A stretch of 64,000 nucleotides of DNA, taken from NCBI GenBank assembly GCA_018399955.1, contig JAGYNO010000002.1:32427-96426 (forward strand). Direction: 5' to 3'. Of the stretch, positions 19,367 through 28,714 are shown piece by piece. The notes beneath the pieces were generated by a model. The model had not been told where the DNA came from. It saw only the letters and a program-made list of their open reading frames with translations, and ran no database searches. How positions within the stretch are numbered: position 1 is the stretch's first letter; each line of letters opens with the position of its first letter. A program made the translations under genes and the position numbers. This stretch comes from Halanaerobium sp. (lineage in GTDB: Bacteria > Bacillota > Halanaerobiia > Halanaerobiales > Halanaerobiaceae).

Positions 19367-20350
19367 TTATTTCACTCTTTCTTCTAATACTTTCGCAAAA
19401 GTCTCTGCTAAATAAGACAAATTATCTAAATAATCTTCAGCCAGTGGATTTAACTGTACAGTCTCTCCATCTAGTTCTTCTGCTATTGCTCTGGTTTTAT
19501 TACTGTCTATTTCTGCCTGATAAAATACAGTTTTTATATTTCCCTCTTCTGCTTTATCTATTATTTCTGCAATATGTCTTGGTCCAGGATCTTTGCCGCT
19601 TTCTTCAATAGCAAGCATCTCTAAACCATAATGCTCAGTAAAATAACCGTATGATGGATGATAGACAAGAATCTCTTCTCCCCGATACTTACTAAGCAAT
19701 TCCATATTTTTCTGATCAACTGTCTTAAGTTTGTTTAGGTATTCCTCTGTATTCTCTCTGAATTCATCTGCAAATTCTGGCATGAATTCTATCAAATGAT
19801 CTCTCATAATTTCTACAATATAAGCACTTCTCTCTGGTGAAAGCCAGATATGAGGATCACGTCCCTGCTTTTCTTGGCTTGAGTCTTGATCTTCCTCATG
19901 ATCAACTATATCTTCACCATGATCGTGAGCATCTTCATTATGTGATTTTTCATCAGCATGACTGTGGTCCATATATCTATTGGGAAATTCATTTCCAACT
20001 AACTCAAATAGTTTTACCACTTTAAGATCATCATTTTCTTCAGCTCTCGGTAATATATTCTGTATATCAGCTGGTACGCCTATAGAGAAATATATCTCAG
20101 CTTCATTAAATGCTTTAATCTCTGCAGGTGATGGAGCATAATTAGCAGGACTAAATCCAGCAGGAATCATTTCTACAATTTCTACCCTATCTTCTGCTAT
20201 CTCTCTTATCATCTCAATTTGTGGAACAATCGTAACTGCAATCACTGGTTTTTCTGCAGAAGAATAAACCGGAAAAGCAAATAAAGTTAAAACGAAAATA
20301 AGTAAAAGCAAAATAAATTTTTTATTTAAAAATTTAACCATCTTTTTCAC
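19367..20350 (-). CDS. Zinc-type ABC transporter substrate-binding protein with His-rich loop (ZnuA family)
   Basis: ZnuA motifs (DPHIWLSPE; GYFTEHYGLEMLAIEESGKDPGPRHIAEI) and acidic/His-rich loop DHSHADEKSHNEDAHDHGEDIVDHEEDQD. Confidence 0.92.
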   Translation of the reverse strand: MKKMVKFLNKKFILLLLIFVLTLFAFPVYSSAEKPVIAVTIVPQIEMIREIAEDRVEIVEMIPAGFSPANYAPSPAEIKAFNEAEIYFSIGVPADIQNILPRAEENDDLKVVKLFELVGNEFPNRYMDHSHADEKSHNEDAHDHGEDIVDHEEDQDSSQEKQGRDPHIWLSPERSAYIVEIMRDHLIEFMPEFADEFRENTEEYLNKLKTVDQKNMELLSKYRGEEILVYHPSYGYFTEHYGLEMLAIEESGKDPGPRHIAEIIDKAEEGNIKTVFYQAEIDSNKTRAIAEELDGETVQLNPLAEDYLDNLSYLAETFAKVLEERVK

Positions 20351-20509
20351 TCCCTATTGTGTTATTTTATAGAAATTAATCAAAGTAATTAATTTGTACT
20401 TCATTTTATATATTGATTTGACTTTCCTCGCGGCAAGCCCACGAGGTTTGCGAGTAGAATTTAGCTTCTATCACCTTTTATTAATATTTATTATAAAATT
20501 AATTTGTTA

Positions 20510-23500
20510 TCATAATATAGATCTAAGCAAAATTTGTAAAACACCAAAAATTCCGCCAAACCAACCATACTGCTTTAAATGAGCAAAATATTTTCCTGCA
20601 AAACTATCAAATACTGCCTCTATTTCAGCCGGATCCATAGCCTGAACTTCATCAGCAGTTAATTCTTTTAGATTTAAACTAGCAAGCATCTCTTCTGAAT
20701 TAACTTTAAGACTATCTATACCACTTTCTATAATTAATCTCAACAGTTCTTCAAGACCCTCAGTATCCATCTCTTCATCTAGATGATTAGCCAGACAAAT
20801 AATTTCTTCTTCTAAAATATTTTTAGTATTAGTTTCTAACTTTTTATCTCCTAATAAAATATTTAAATTATTAAAGACTTTATCTAGATGATCAGCATTA
20901 ATAAAATCTTCATCTGTAAAATTAAGTTCTTCAATAAAAAAACTAAGCCTTTTATTTAACTCTTCAAGATTATTGGTTTTTAAAATATATTTCAGTTCTC
21001 TACTTAACTTTTTATCATTGACTAATTTTTTCATTTCCAGCAGAATATTAAGCTTCTGTTCTAAAGTTAAATGTGCTCTAATAAAATCTTCTAGTTTTTT
21101 TTCAAAAATACTTAAATGTAATCTGAAAAGCTCATTATTCTCTTCATTTAAAAGCAAATTAATAATTTTTCCAATTTCTTTTTCACTTAGATAAATGACT
21201 TTGTTAATTAACTTTTTCCCTTTTTCAGAGTGAAGAAAATCAGCTGATGTTTTTGCAATGACTTTGTTTTCTAAACTCTCAATCTCTAGTTTTTGAAGTT
21301 CAAGTACAAAACTGTCAAGTTCTTCAATAAGTGCTGAATCTTTATGCTCAAAAAATTCAGGAAGTTTTTCATCGAAAATCCTTTTGACAACTACATCTAC
21401 AAATTCATCTAAATCAGCCATAAATAATGCACCAGAAATTAATGTGTTTTTAAGAATTCCACCCTTTTTTTCTTTTTCTTCTTCTAAAAGTTCATCTTTC
21501 TTAAAATTAACTTTTTTTGCTGTTATTTCTTCTTGAGAATAAAGCCAATCTTTAATAAGCTTTAAAATATTATTTTCATTTTCTCTAAATAAGTTAACTG
21601 CACTATCTTTGATATTAAAATCAACATTTTTGTTGAATATAAATGGTATAAGCTGTTTAAAGACAGGAAAAAGACTTCTATCCTGAATTATCTTTTTAAA
21701 ACGAGCTGAACTAAGATTAAGACTATAATCTCCAGCTGCCAGACTGCTTAAAGTTCCAATATCAGCTGAATTAAATGGATTTTTATCTGGGAAATTAATA
21801 TTAAATCCCTTTTCTTCCAGTAATCGTAAAATTTCTTTATTATAATCAACTTTCTCTAAATTCTTTTTTATTATCTTTTGTAGAAAAAATTTACTCTTAG
21901 CATTAATTAATTCAAGCTTTTTAGAATCTAGTGAAGCAATACTATTTTTAGTTAAATCATAAAGCATTTCAACAGTCAGCTGTTCGTTGTCCTTTAGGAG
22001 CTTAAATATAAAATTAAAGTCATCTTTTTTACAAAAATCAAGAGATTTCTTTATTATCTCTTCTCTATTCTCTTCTATTAATTCAGATGCAGAATTAGCT
22101 TTAAGAAGTTCTTTTTCAACAAAATCACCCATGGAAAGTGCAAATCTACCTTTGTTTTTTGCCACAACTCCCGGTGTAAAAGGCAGCTTTATCGAAGCAG
22201 CACGCTTTTCTTGATAAGGATTGAAAATCATCCAGATAGCCAAAACATTTGTCAGCCAGCCTACACCACCATATAATAATGCAAAACTGAAATACTTTAA
22301 CAAGATAGGATCAGCTGAATTAAAAAATACTTCAGCTCCACTAATACTAAAAACCAATCCAGCTGCTGCACCTAATAATGCACCGAGATAAGTAATCGGT
22401 TTTAATTCTCTCCCCATAAAATCTTCAATAGCATTCTGAACTTCCTTGTCAGAGAGCCTGTTTAGATTTGCAGAAGCTGCCTGAGCAATTCTACCCTCTA
22501 AGATCTCTGGAAGATTACTGTATAAAAATGTGGAAATAAAATCTGTTAAGTTAATTACATTCCTCTGGTTATTGTGGAATATTTTGTATATATCTTCAAT
22601 CTTTTTCTCAGAAAAATATTTTTGAGTTTTAATAAATTCAGCTGCTGTACTTTCTGATATTTCTTGTTTATTATCTTTTAGATAAGCAGAAATCAGTTCT
22701 AAAGAATTATTATTAAGATGATCAAATATATAATTTCTTATTTCTATATTATTTTTCAGCAGTGATATTAAATATTCAGACAGCATTTTTGAAACTTTTG
22801 CTTTATTTTTATCATCTAATATTTGATTAACAGTCATATTAAAAGAATAATTGCTAATAATATTTAATATTTCTGGATCTTTTAAACTATTTCTGACGAA
22901 TTTAAAAAGAACATTATAAGCGCTTTCTTTAAACTTAGTGCCTGTAATAATATCTTCCGAAACAACATCTAGTAGTGCTAAAGAGCGGTTATTCTTTAAT
23001 AGATCTATAATAATATCTGTAGTTTGAGCTGAAATCTTATCTGAATTAAAATATGAACTTAAAAATGAAAATTGGATTTTTTTTAATCTATCTGCTGTAT
23101 CTGAAAGCAGATTATTATCATTTTTAAAATATTTATTGAGATAATTAACAATTAAATCAGCAGGTTTCCCATATTCATCAATATTTTCTTTATATTTATT
23201 GTAAATACCTGCCCTGCTCATACCCTTAAAACCACTGCTCTTTTCAATTTCTTCTTCAACTGCAGAAAAAATAAAAGAATTTATTTCTTCTTTGTTTTTT
23301 AAAATGAATTCCGAAATCTGTCTTTTAATAATTCCCAAACTGTTATCAATGTCTGAATTAAGGTGGGATTTTATTTCGTCATTAAGCAAATCATCTACTA
23401 CTAAATTTGAATTATTCATCTCTATTTTTAGATTTATAATAATTTCTTTAATAAGGTTTTTAAATTGATTATCTTCAAAAAAAGTCTCTAATTCTTTTTC

Positions 23501-24268
23501 GCCTTTTAGTATGTCATCAATTCTAATTTTTTTAAGCTCAGTATAGACAGTTGACATAAAATCATCTAAATTGATAATCGATTTCAAATCATTTTTTAGC
23601 TTTTCTTCTTTTGTTAAACTCAATTCTTTTTCTAATTTTAGTTTTTTTGTTAATTTTTTTAAGAAATTATCTAAATCAGCCTGTGCTTCTTGACTTAATA
23701 AAGCAGATAATTTAATTTCTCCAATTTCTTTAAAAAGATTAAAAAATAAGTTCTTGAATATTTTCTTATTATCTGCTTCTGATAAAAGATAAAAATATAA
23801 ATTGTCAATTATAGATCTTAAATCTGCTTCTCCAATAAAATCTTCTAAAATATAATCCTTATCTAAATCACTCAAAAACTTATGGAACAATAGTGGTAGT
23901 CTATCTGCAAGATAACTGCTTAAAGCTGCATAATTATGCTCCCAGCCGCTAAAATCAGACAGTTTTTTAGTGCTGCTTCTTTTAAATAAATAGATACCAA
24001 TAAAATCAGAAGCTGTTTTATTCAGACTTTCTCTGAATTCTTTTTTGTTAAACTCTTCTTTGAGAGTCTGATGATTAATAATATCTTTCTCAACCAGCTC
24101 AGAGATGCTTCTGATAAATTCTGACTTTGTCTTAATTACTACTCCCCCAAATGGACCATATTCCTTAAAAATCATATTTAATGCAAGATTATTTGTTAAA
24201 TAGCCTGTAACTGCCCCTGTTGCTGCTGATGATAGTAGCGCTGTTAAATCTAAAACCATTTTTTCCAC
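20510..24268 (-). CDS. Very large DUF445 family membrane protein with two DUF445-type membrane hairpins
   Basis: AATGAVTGYLTNNLALNMIFKEY near the N-terminus and GGVGWLTNVLAIWMIFNPYQ..FTPGVVAKNKGRFALSMGDFVEKELL centrally; 1252 aa. Confidence 0.8.
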   Translation of the reverse strand: MEKMVLDLTALLSSAATGAVTGYLTNNLALNMIFKEYGPFGGVVIKTKSEFIRSISELVEKDIINHQTLKEEFNKKEFRESLNKTASDFIGIYLFKRSSTKKLSDFSGWEHNYAALSSYLADRLPLLFHKFLSDLDKDYILEDFIGEADLRSIIDNLYFYLLSEADNKKIFKNLFFNLFKEIGEIKLSALLSQEAQADLDNFLKKLTKKLKLEKELSLTKEEKLKNDLKSIINLDDFMSTVYTELKKIRIDDILKGEKELETFFEDNQFKNLIKEIIINLKIEMNNSNLVVDDLLNDEIKSHLNSDIDNSLGIIKRQISEFILKNKEEINSFIFSAVEEEIEKSSGFKGMSRAGIYNKYKENIDEYGKPADLIVNYLNKYFKNDNNLLSDTADRLKKIQFSFLSSYFNSDKISAQTTDIIIDLLKNNRSLALLDVVSEDIITGTKFKESAYNVLFKFVRNSLKDPEILNIISNYSFNMTVNQILDDKNKAKVSKMLSEYLISLLKNNIEIRNYIFDHLNNNSLELISAYLKDNKQEISESTAAEFIKTQKYFSEKKIEDIYKIFHNNQRNVINLTDFISTFLYSNLPEILEGRIAQAASANLNRLSDKEVQNAIEDFMGRELKPITYLGALLGAAAGLVFSISGAEVFFNSADPILLKYFSFALLYGGVGWLTNVLAIWMIFNPYQEKRAASIKLPFTPGVVAKNKGRFALSMGDFVEKELLKANSASELIEENREEIIKKSLDFCKKDDFNFIFKLLKDNEQLTVEMLYDLTKNSIASLDSKKLELINAKSKFFLQKIIKKNLEKVDYNKEILRLLEEKGFNINFPDKNPFNSADIGTLSSLAAGDYSLNLSSARFKKIIQDRSLFPVFKQLIPFIFNKNVDFNIKDSAVNLFRENENNILKLIKDWLYSQEEITAKKVNFKKDELLEEEKEKKGGILKNTLISGALFMADLDEFVDVVVKRIFDEKLPEFFEHKDSALIEELDSFVLELQKLEIESLENKVIAKTSADFLHSEKGKKLINKVIYLSEKEIGKIINLLLNEENNELFRLHLSIFEKKLEDFIRAHLTLEQKLNILLEMKKLVNDKKLSRELKYILKTNNLEELNKRLSFFIEELNFTDEDFINADHLDKVFNNLNILLGDKKLETNTKNILEEEIICLANHLDEEMDTEGLEELLRLIIESGIDSLKVNSEEMLASLNLKELTADEVQAMDPAEIEAVFDSFAGKYFAHLKQYGWFGGIFGVLQILLRSIL

Positions 24269-25302
24269 CTAAAGTAAATAAGCTGTAAAACAGCAATGAT
24301 CAGCATGAATATCATAACTGCAGGGTAGGCTAATTGATTATCCAATTCAGGCATATATTGAAAATTCATACCATAAATTCCAGCAATAAAAGTTAGGGGA
24401 ATAAATATAGTTGCAATAATAGTTAAAACTTTCATAACTTCATTCATTTTATTGCTTTTGTTGGACAGATAAACATCAAGCATCGAAGAAAGCATATCTC
24501 TGATAACTTCAATTTCATCCATTAGCTGAACAACATGATCATAAACATCTCTTAAATAATAGTCTGTTTCTTTATTAATAAGATTAAAATCTATTCTGTA
24601 GAGGCTGCTGAAAACACTGTTTAAAGGCCAAATATTTTTTCGCAAAAATATAATCTCCTGTTTTAGTGATTGGATTAATTCTAAAGTTTCCGGTCCAGCT
24701 TTTTCAGAAACTACATTTCTGTCTATTTCTTCAAGCTGTTCTTCTGTTTTCTCTAAAATCTTAAAATAATTATCAACAACAGCATCTAATAATGAATAGA
24801 GTAAATAATCTGATCCTCTCTTTCTAATCTGTCCCTTACCCTCTTCTATTCTTCTTCTGATAGGATCAAAATCATCTCCTTCAGCTTCCTGAAAAGTAAT
24901 AACAACGTTTTCAGTTAAAATAAGACTAACCTGTTCAGATTGTATATAATCTCCATTATAACTTAAAATATCAATAATTGTAATTAAATAATTTTCAAAT
25001 TCTTCTTTTTTTGGCCGCTGTCTAGTATTTGTAATGTCTTCTAATGTTAGAGGATGAAGATCTAAAAGTTTCCCGACTTTTTTTATAACCTCAACATCCC
25101 TAATACCCGTTATATTTATCCAGCTGACATAGTTTTTATCGTGAAGAAATTCTTCGCTTATTATTTTAATCTTTTTTCTTATATAATTATCAGAATTATA
25201 TCTTATTAGTTCAATTTCTGATTCCCCATTTTTTTCAACTCCATGCAGATCTCCAGGAGTATGTCCAATTTCACTTGATTTAATCCGAGAAAATCTTCTC
25301 AT
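24250..25302 (-). CDS. corA: CorA-type magnesium/cobalt transporter
   Basis: C-terminal TIIATIFIPLTFIAGIYGMNFQYMPEL (GMN motif), FRWKKWF end. Confidence 0.95.
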   Translation of the reverse strand: MRRFSRIKSSEIGHTPGDLHGVEKNGESEIELIRYNSDNYIRKKIKIISEEFLHDKNYVSWINITGIRDVEVIKKVGKLLDLHPLTLEDITNTRQRPKKEEFENYLITIIDILSYNGDYIQSEQVSLILTENVVITFQEAEGDDFDPIRRRIEEGKGQIRKRGSDYLLYSLLDAVVDNYFKILEKTEEQLEEIDRNVVSEKAGPETLELIQSLKQEIIFLRKNIWPLNSVFSSLYRIDFNLINKETDYYLRDVYDHVVQLMDEIEVIRDMLSSMLDVYLSNKSNKMNEVMKVLTIIATIFIPLTFIAGIYGMNFQYMPELDNQLAYPAVMIFMLIIAVLQLIYFRWKKWF

Positions 25303-25390
25303 CTGCTGACCTCCTTTGCAAGAATAATGACTTAGAAAATTTTAACAAATATCAAATATTAACAGAGATTTTTAATGATAATCATTTTCA

Positions 25391-25534
25391 ATATCCACAA
25401 TTTGTGGATAAGTTGTTGGTAAGTATACGATTTAATCCACAATAATTGTTAATTATATGTTAACAACTGTGGATAAAACACCTGTTTTGTGGGTAAGTTG
25501 TGGATAAGTTGGTATGAAACCCGAGTTATCCACT
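25391..25534. promoter_or_regulatory. Cluster of DnaA-box-like sequences
   Basis: Perfect TGTGGATAA (= TTATCCACA complement) at 25403-25411, 25468-25476, 25499-25507; one-mismatch sites at 25391-25399 (ATATCCACA), 25433-25441 (TAATCCACA), 25488-25496 (TGTGGGTAA), 25526-25534 (TTATCCACT). Confidence 0.75.
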
Positions 25535-25539
25535 ATTTT

Positions 25540-27393
25540 TTATTTTCTTTTGAGCATCTCCAAAAATTGCTCTGTCAAAACAGGGTCAAAAACTATTCCC
25601 TTATATTTTTCAAATTCTAAGCTGATTTCTTCATCACTTAATTTAGCAAAATAATATTTATCTTTGCAAAAAGGATAAAATAAATTTGAGTTCAACATAT
25701 AATAAAAATTTATAACTCTGAACAATCTAGCAAGATATGGGATATCTTCTCCTTGAAGACCATCAGGATATCCACTCCCATCAAAATGTTCATGCTGATG
25801 ATATAGCAAATTATAAAGACTGCTTAAATCATGATATTCAGCAGCAAAAGCCGCTGATTTTTCTACATATGTTAAATATTGTAGCCAGTCTTCTTTGTTT
25901 AATTTTTTACCTTTCTTTAATATTTGTGAATCTACAGAAATTTTACCTATATCATATAATTTAGACAGTAAAATTAGTTGTTTTTTTTCTTTATCTTTAA
26001 TTTCAAAAAAATCTATTGTTTTTTTAGTCAAGTCTATTAAACTGCTTCGATGTTGAGCAGAATTAAAACTACAATTTTTCAATTTACTTATTAAACTATT
26101 GAAAAAAACACTATTTGAACTAAATTTATTCTCATATTTGTTAGCAGCTAGCTTTCCATTAATATAATCGTAATAATTTATTATATTAACTTTCTTATCC
26201 ATAAGCTCAAAGAACTGAGAACTGAAATCAAATCCAAGAGAATCAATAGTGAGCGTTTCACATTTATTTATCAATTCTTTAAAATTATTTGCTGCTTCAT
26301 TTTTTTTAGTCTGCATAATTACGGCAAATCTACTTTCTCCTATTCTAGCTAAAAAACTATCTCTACCAGCTGTATAATTTAACAATTTAACCACTTTGCT
26401 TAAGAGATTATCTGCTTTTCTAAGACCAAATATATTTTTATAAATATTATAAGAGTCAAGCTCCAGTAAAATAATAAATATAGGCAGTTCTCCTTTATTA
26501 TTTAGATAACTCAGTCTCTCAATAAAATAATCTCTAGTAAATAACCTAGTTTTTTTGTCATGCTTTTTTTGGTGTTCAAGTTCTTCTTCTTTTTTATAAT
26601 ATTCTGTAATGTCTAAAGAAGTACCTATAATTTTAATTACTTTACCATTTTCTATGATTGGATAAAGACTAGTTTCTGCTACAATATCATCAGATTTTAA
26701 TGAGATTTTTTCTCTATATTTTAATTTTCTTTTCTCTTTTATACATTTTAAATATTTTTTTGAAAACTTAGCACCTAATTCTTCACCATAAAGCTCTGCA
26801 GGTGTTTTACCCTCAACTTGATCACTTTTTAAAGAAGTTCTCTGCTGATTTGTTTTGTTTATCCTTCTATAATAAACATTATTTTCTTTATCAACATCAA
26901 GCAGAAAAATTGCATCATGTGTATAATCAATTATCTCTCTATAATCTTTTAATTTTCTTTTTTCTTCTTCAATATTTTCTTTAAGCTTCTGCTGTTTTAC
27001 TGAAGTCATAAAAAGAGAATTCAAAAATGTATTACTTGTTGTGATTTTACTTAATACCGCACTTAAATTATTAACCCTATGTTCTGCAAGATGCAGTTCA
27101 TCACCATTTTCACAAATTAAAATGGAATTTACTTTCGAAAATTTCTTTTCAGCAAGTAAAATTACATCCACTCCACTAAATGTACCTGATACTGAGTTTT
27201 CACAAATAAGGATATCAATATCATCATTTTCATAAAGATAATTAACCGCTTTATCACTATTGTTAAATTCTGCTGATATTGAAAATCTATAATAATTTTG
27301 TGTATTATTTGCGATATTAAGATAAGCCTTTATTTTAGCTTTCTCTATTAGGTCATTAATTATTAGTACTATTTTAAGCATAAAAAAGCTCAC
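25540..27393 (-). CDS. Receiver-like / PAS / degenerate GGDEF / degenerate HD-GYP protein
   Basis: PAS region (YREIIDYTHDAIFLLDV), GGDEF-like region with IGESRFAVI in place of GGDEF, HD-GYP-like region with LYDIGKI and HQHEHFDGSGYPDGLQGEDIP. Confidence 0.8.
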   Translation of the reverse strand: MSFFMLKIVLIINDLIEKAKIKAYLNIANNTQNYYRFSISAEFNNSDKAVNYLYENDDIDILICENSVSGTFSGVDVILLAEKKFSKVNSILICENGDELHLAEHRVNNLSAVLSKITTSNTFLNSLFMTSVKQQKLKENIEEEKRKLKDYREIIDYTHDAIFLLDVDKENNVYYRRINKTNQQRTSLKSDQVEGKTPAELYGEELGAKFSKKYLKCIKEKRKLKYREKISLKSDDIVAETSLYPIIENGKVIKIIGTSLDITEYYKKEEELEHQKKHDKKTRLFTRDYFIERLSYLNNKGELPIFIILLELDSYNIYKNIFGLRKADNLLSKVVKLLNYTAGRDSFLARIGESRFAVIMQTKKNEAANNFKELINKCETLTIDSLGFDFSSQFFELMDKKVNIINYYDYINGKLAANKYENKFSSNSVFFNSLISKLKNCSFNSAQHRSSLIDLTKKTIDFFEIKDKEKKQLILLSKLYDIGKISVDSQILKKGKKLNKEDWLQYLTYVEKSAAFAAEYHDLSSLYNLLYHQHEHFDGSGYPDGLQGEDIPYLARLFRVINFYYMLNSNLFYPFCKDKYYFAKLSDEEISLEFEKYKGIVFDPVLTEQFLEMLKRK

Positions 27394-27419
27394 CTCAAAA
27401 TTAGCTTAGTATTTTAAAA

Positions 27420-28304
27420 TTAATCAATACAATTCGGATCTACATGAACCAGAACATCTTTCACATCATCTTCACTCATTATAATGGTTTTTTTTACCTG
27501 TACTGCGATATTATGACCTTCTTTTACAGTCAATTTACCATCAACTGCTATTTTTAAATCTACAATATATCGAGGCCCATAACTCCTCAATTTTATATCA
27601 TGAATATCTACTACTCCTTTTATATCTTTTGCAAGATAACAGATATTATCAACTTTTTCTTTTTCCGGTCTCCCGTCCATTAATTCATAAGAAGTATCTC
27701 TTAAAATCTCATAACCTACTTTTAGTATTAAAAATGCCACAGCTAATCCTGCAATTGGATCAAGTATTCTCAATCCTAATTTTGCTCCACCAATACCAAT
27801 CAGAGCTGCTACTGAAGAAAATGCATCTGATCTGTGGTGATGGGCATCAGCAATTAAACCTCTGCTGTTAATTTTTTCACCGATTTTTATAGTATAACGA
27901 TAGAGAACTTCTTTAACTACTATAGAAATAAAGGCTGCTGCTAAGGCAGCAGATCCAGGTTCAGCAATTTCCCCACTGATAAGAGTTTCAACCGCATCTT
28001 TAGCTAAAAAAGCTGAAGTTAAAATTAATATAACTGCAAGAATGTTGGTACCAAGTGCTTCTGCTTTTTCGTGACCATAAGGATGGTTTTTATCAGCTGG
28101 AGTTTCGGAAAAACGAATACTAAGCATAACTATTATGGTTGATGCCATATCTGATACTGAATGAAAACCATCTGCAACTAGAGCAGTACTGCTTGATAAA
28201 ATACCAATTGTTATTTTTATGATCGCCAATAATACATTTGCAATCAGGCTTATAATAGAAATTCTTGTCCCCTCTTTAGAACGCTTTTTCTTGTTGTCCA
28301 TCAA
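27420..28304 (-). CDS. Cation diffusion facilitator family transporter
   Basis: ALVADGFHSVSDMASTIIV, HPYGHEKAEALGTN, ADAHHHRSDAFSSVAALIG. Confidence 0.94.
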   Translation of the reverse strand: MMDNKKKRSKEGTRISIISLIANVLLAIIKITIGILSSSTALVADGFHSVSDMASTIIVMLSIRFSETPADKNHPYGHEKAEALGTNILAVILILTSAFLAKDAVETLISGEIAEPGSAALAAAFISIVVKEVLYRYTIKIGEKINSRGLIADAHHHRSDAFSSVAALIGIGGAKLGLRILDPIAGLAVAFLILKVGYEILRDTSYELMDGRPEKEKVDNICYLAKDIKGVVDIHDIKLRSYGPRYIVDLKIAVDGKLTVKEGHNIAVQVKKTIIMSEDDVKDVLVHVDPNCID

Positions 28305-28410
28305 ATCTCACCTCTATATATTTGAAATATAAAATTATTATTCATTTAAATACTTAAATTTCTACAGTTAATTTTAGTATATCAATTAAGGCAAATAATA
28401 GCAATAAAAA

Positions 28411-28437
28411 AGAGGACCTCATTGACTGCAGTCCTCT
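28411..28437 (-). terminator. Intrinsic terminator at the end of the feoB operon
   Basis: AGAGGAC...GTCCTCT stem followed on the minus strand by TTTTTTATT. Confidence 0.75.
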
Positions 28438-28525
28438 TAACTACTAAGTTAATTTTAAGTTGTGAACTTTCTAAACTCAAATAAGTGTGAACTTATCTAC
28501 AAAAACCAAACTGAACAACAAAAAT

Positions 28526-28705
28526 TTAATTAGGCTGTTTTTCAACTGTTTCTTCGCTTACAATACTGCAGCTGCAGCTGTATTTATCTGATTTACTGTA
28601 AGGACAGCCAATACATTTAGCTCCTTTTTTCTTTTCTATAATAAGCTTGGCTGCTGCACCGGATATGATTAAAAGGATAACTAAAGCAACAATTAAATTT
28701 GTCAT
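28526..28705 (-). CDS. FeoB-associated Cys-rich small membrane protein (59 aa; just below the ORF-track cutoff)
   Basis: Manual translation MTNLIVALVILLIISGAAAKLIIEKKKGAKCIGCPYSKSDKYSCSCSIVSEETVEKQPN*, immediately downstream of feoB. Confidence 0.85.
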   Translation of the reverse strand: MTNLIVALVILLIISGAAAKLIIEKKKGAKCIGCPYSKSDKYSCSCSIVSEETVEKQPN

Positions 28706-28714
28706 AGCTGCCTC

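Noticed and set aside
25391-25534. Calling this region the chromosomal oriC outright
   Set aside because: No dnaA/dnaN neighbourhood, and GC skew cannot be assessed from the window; only a DnaA-box cluster is supported.
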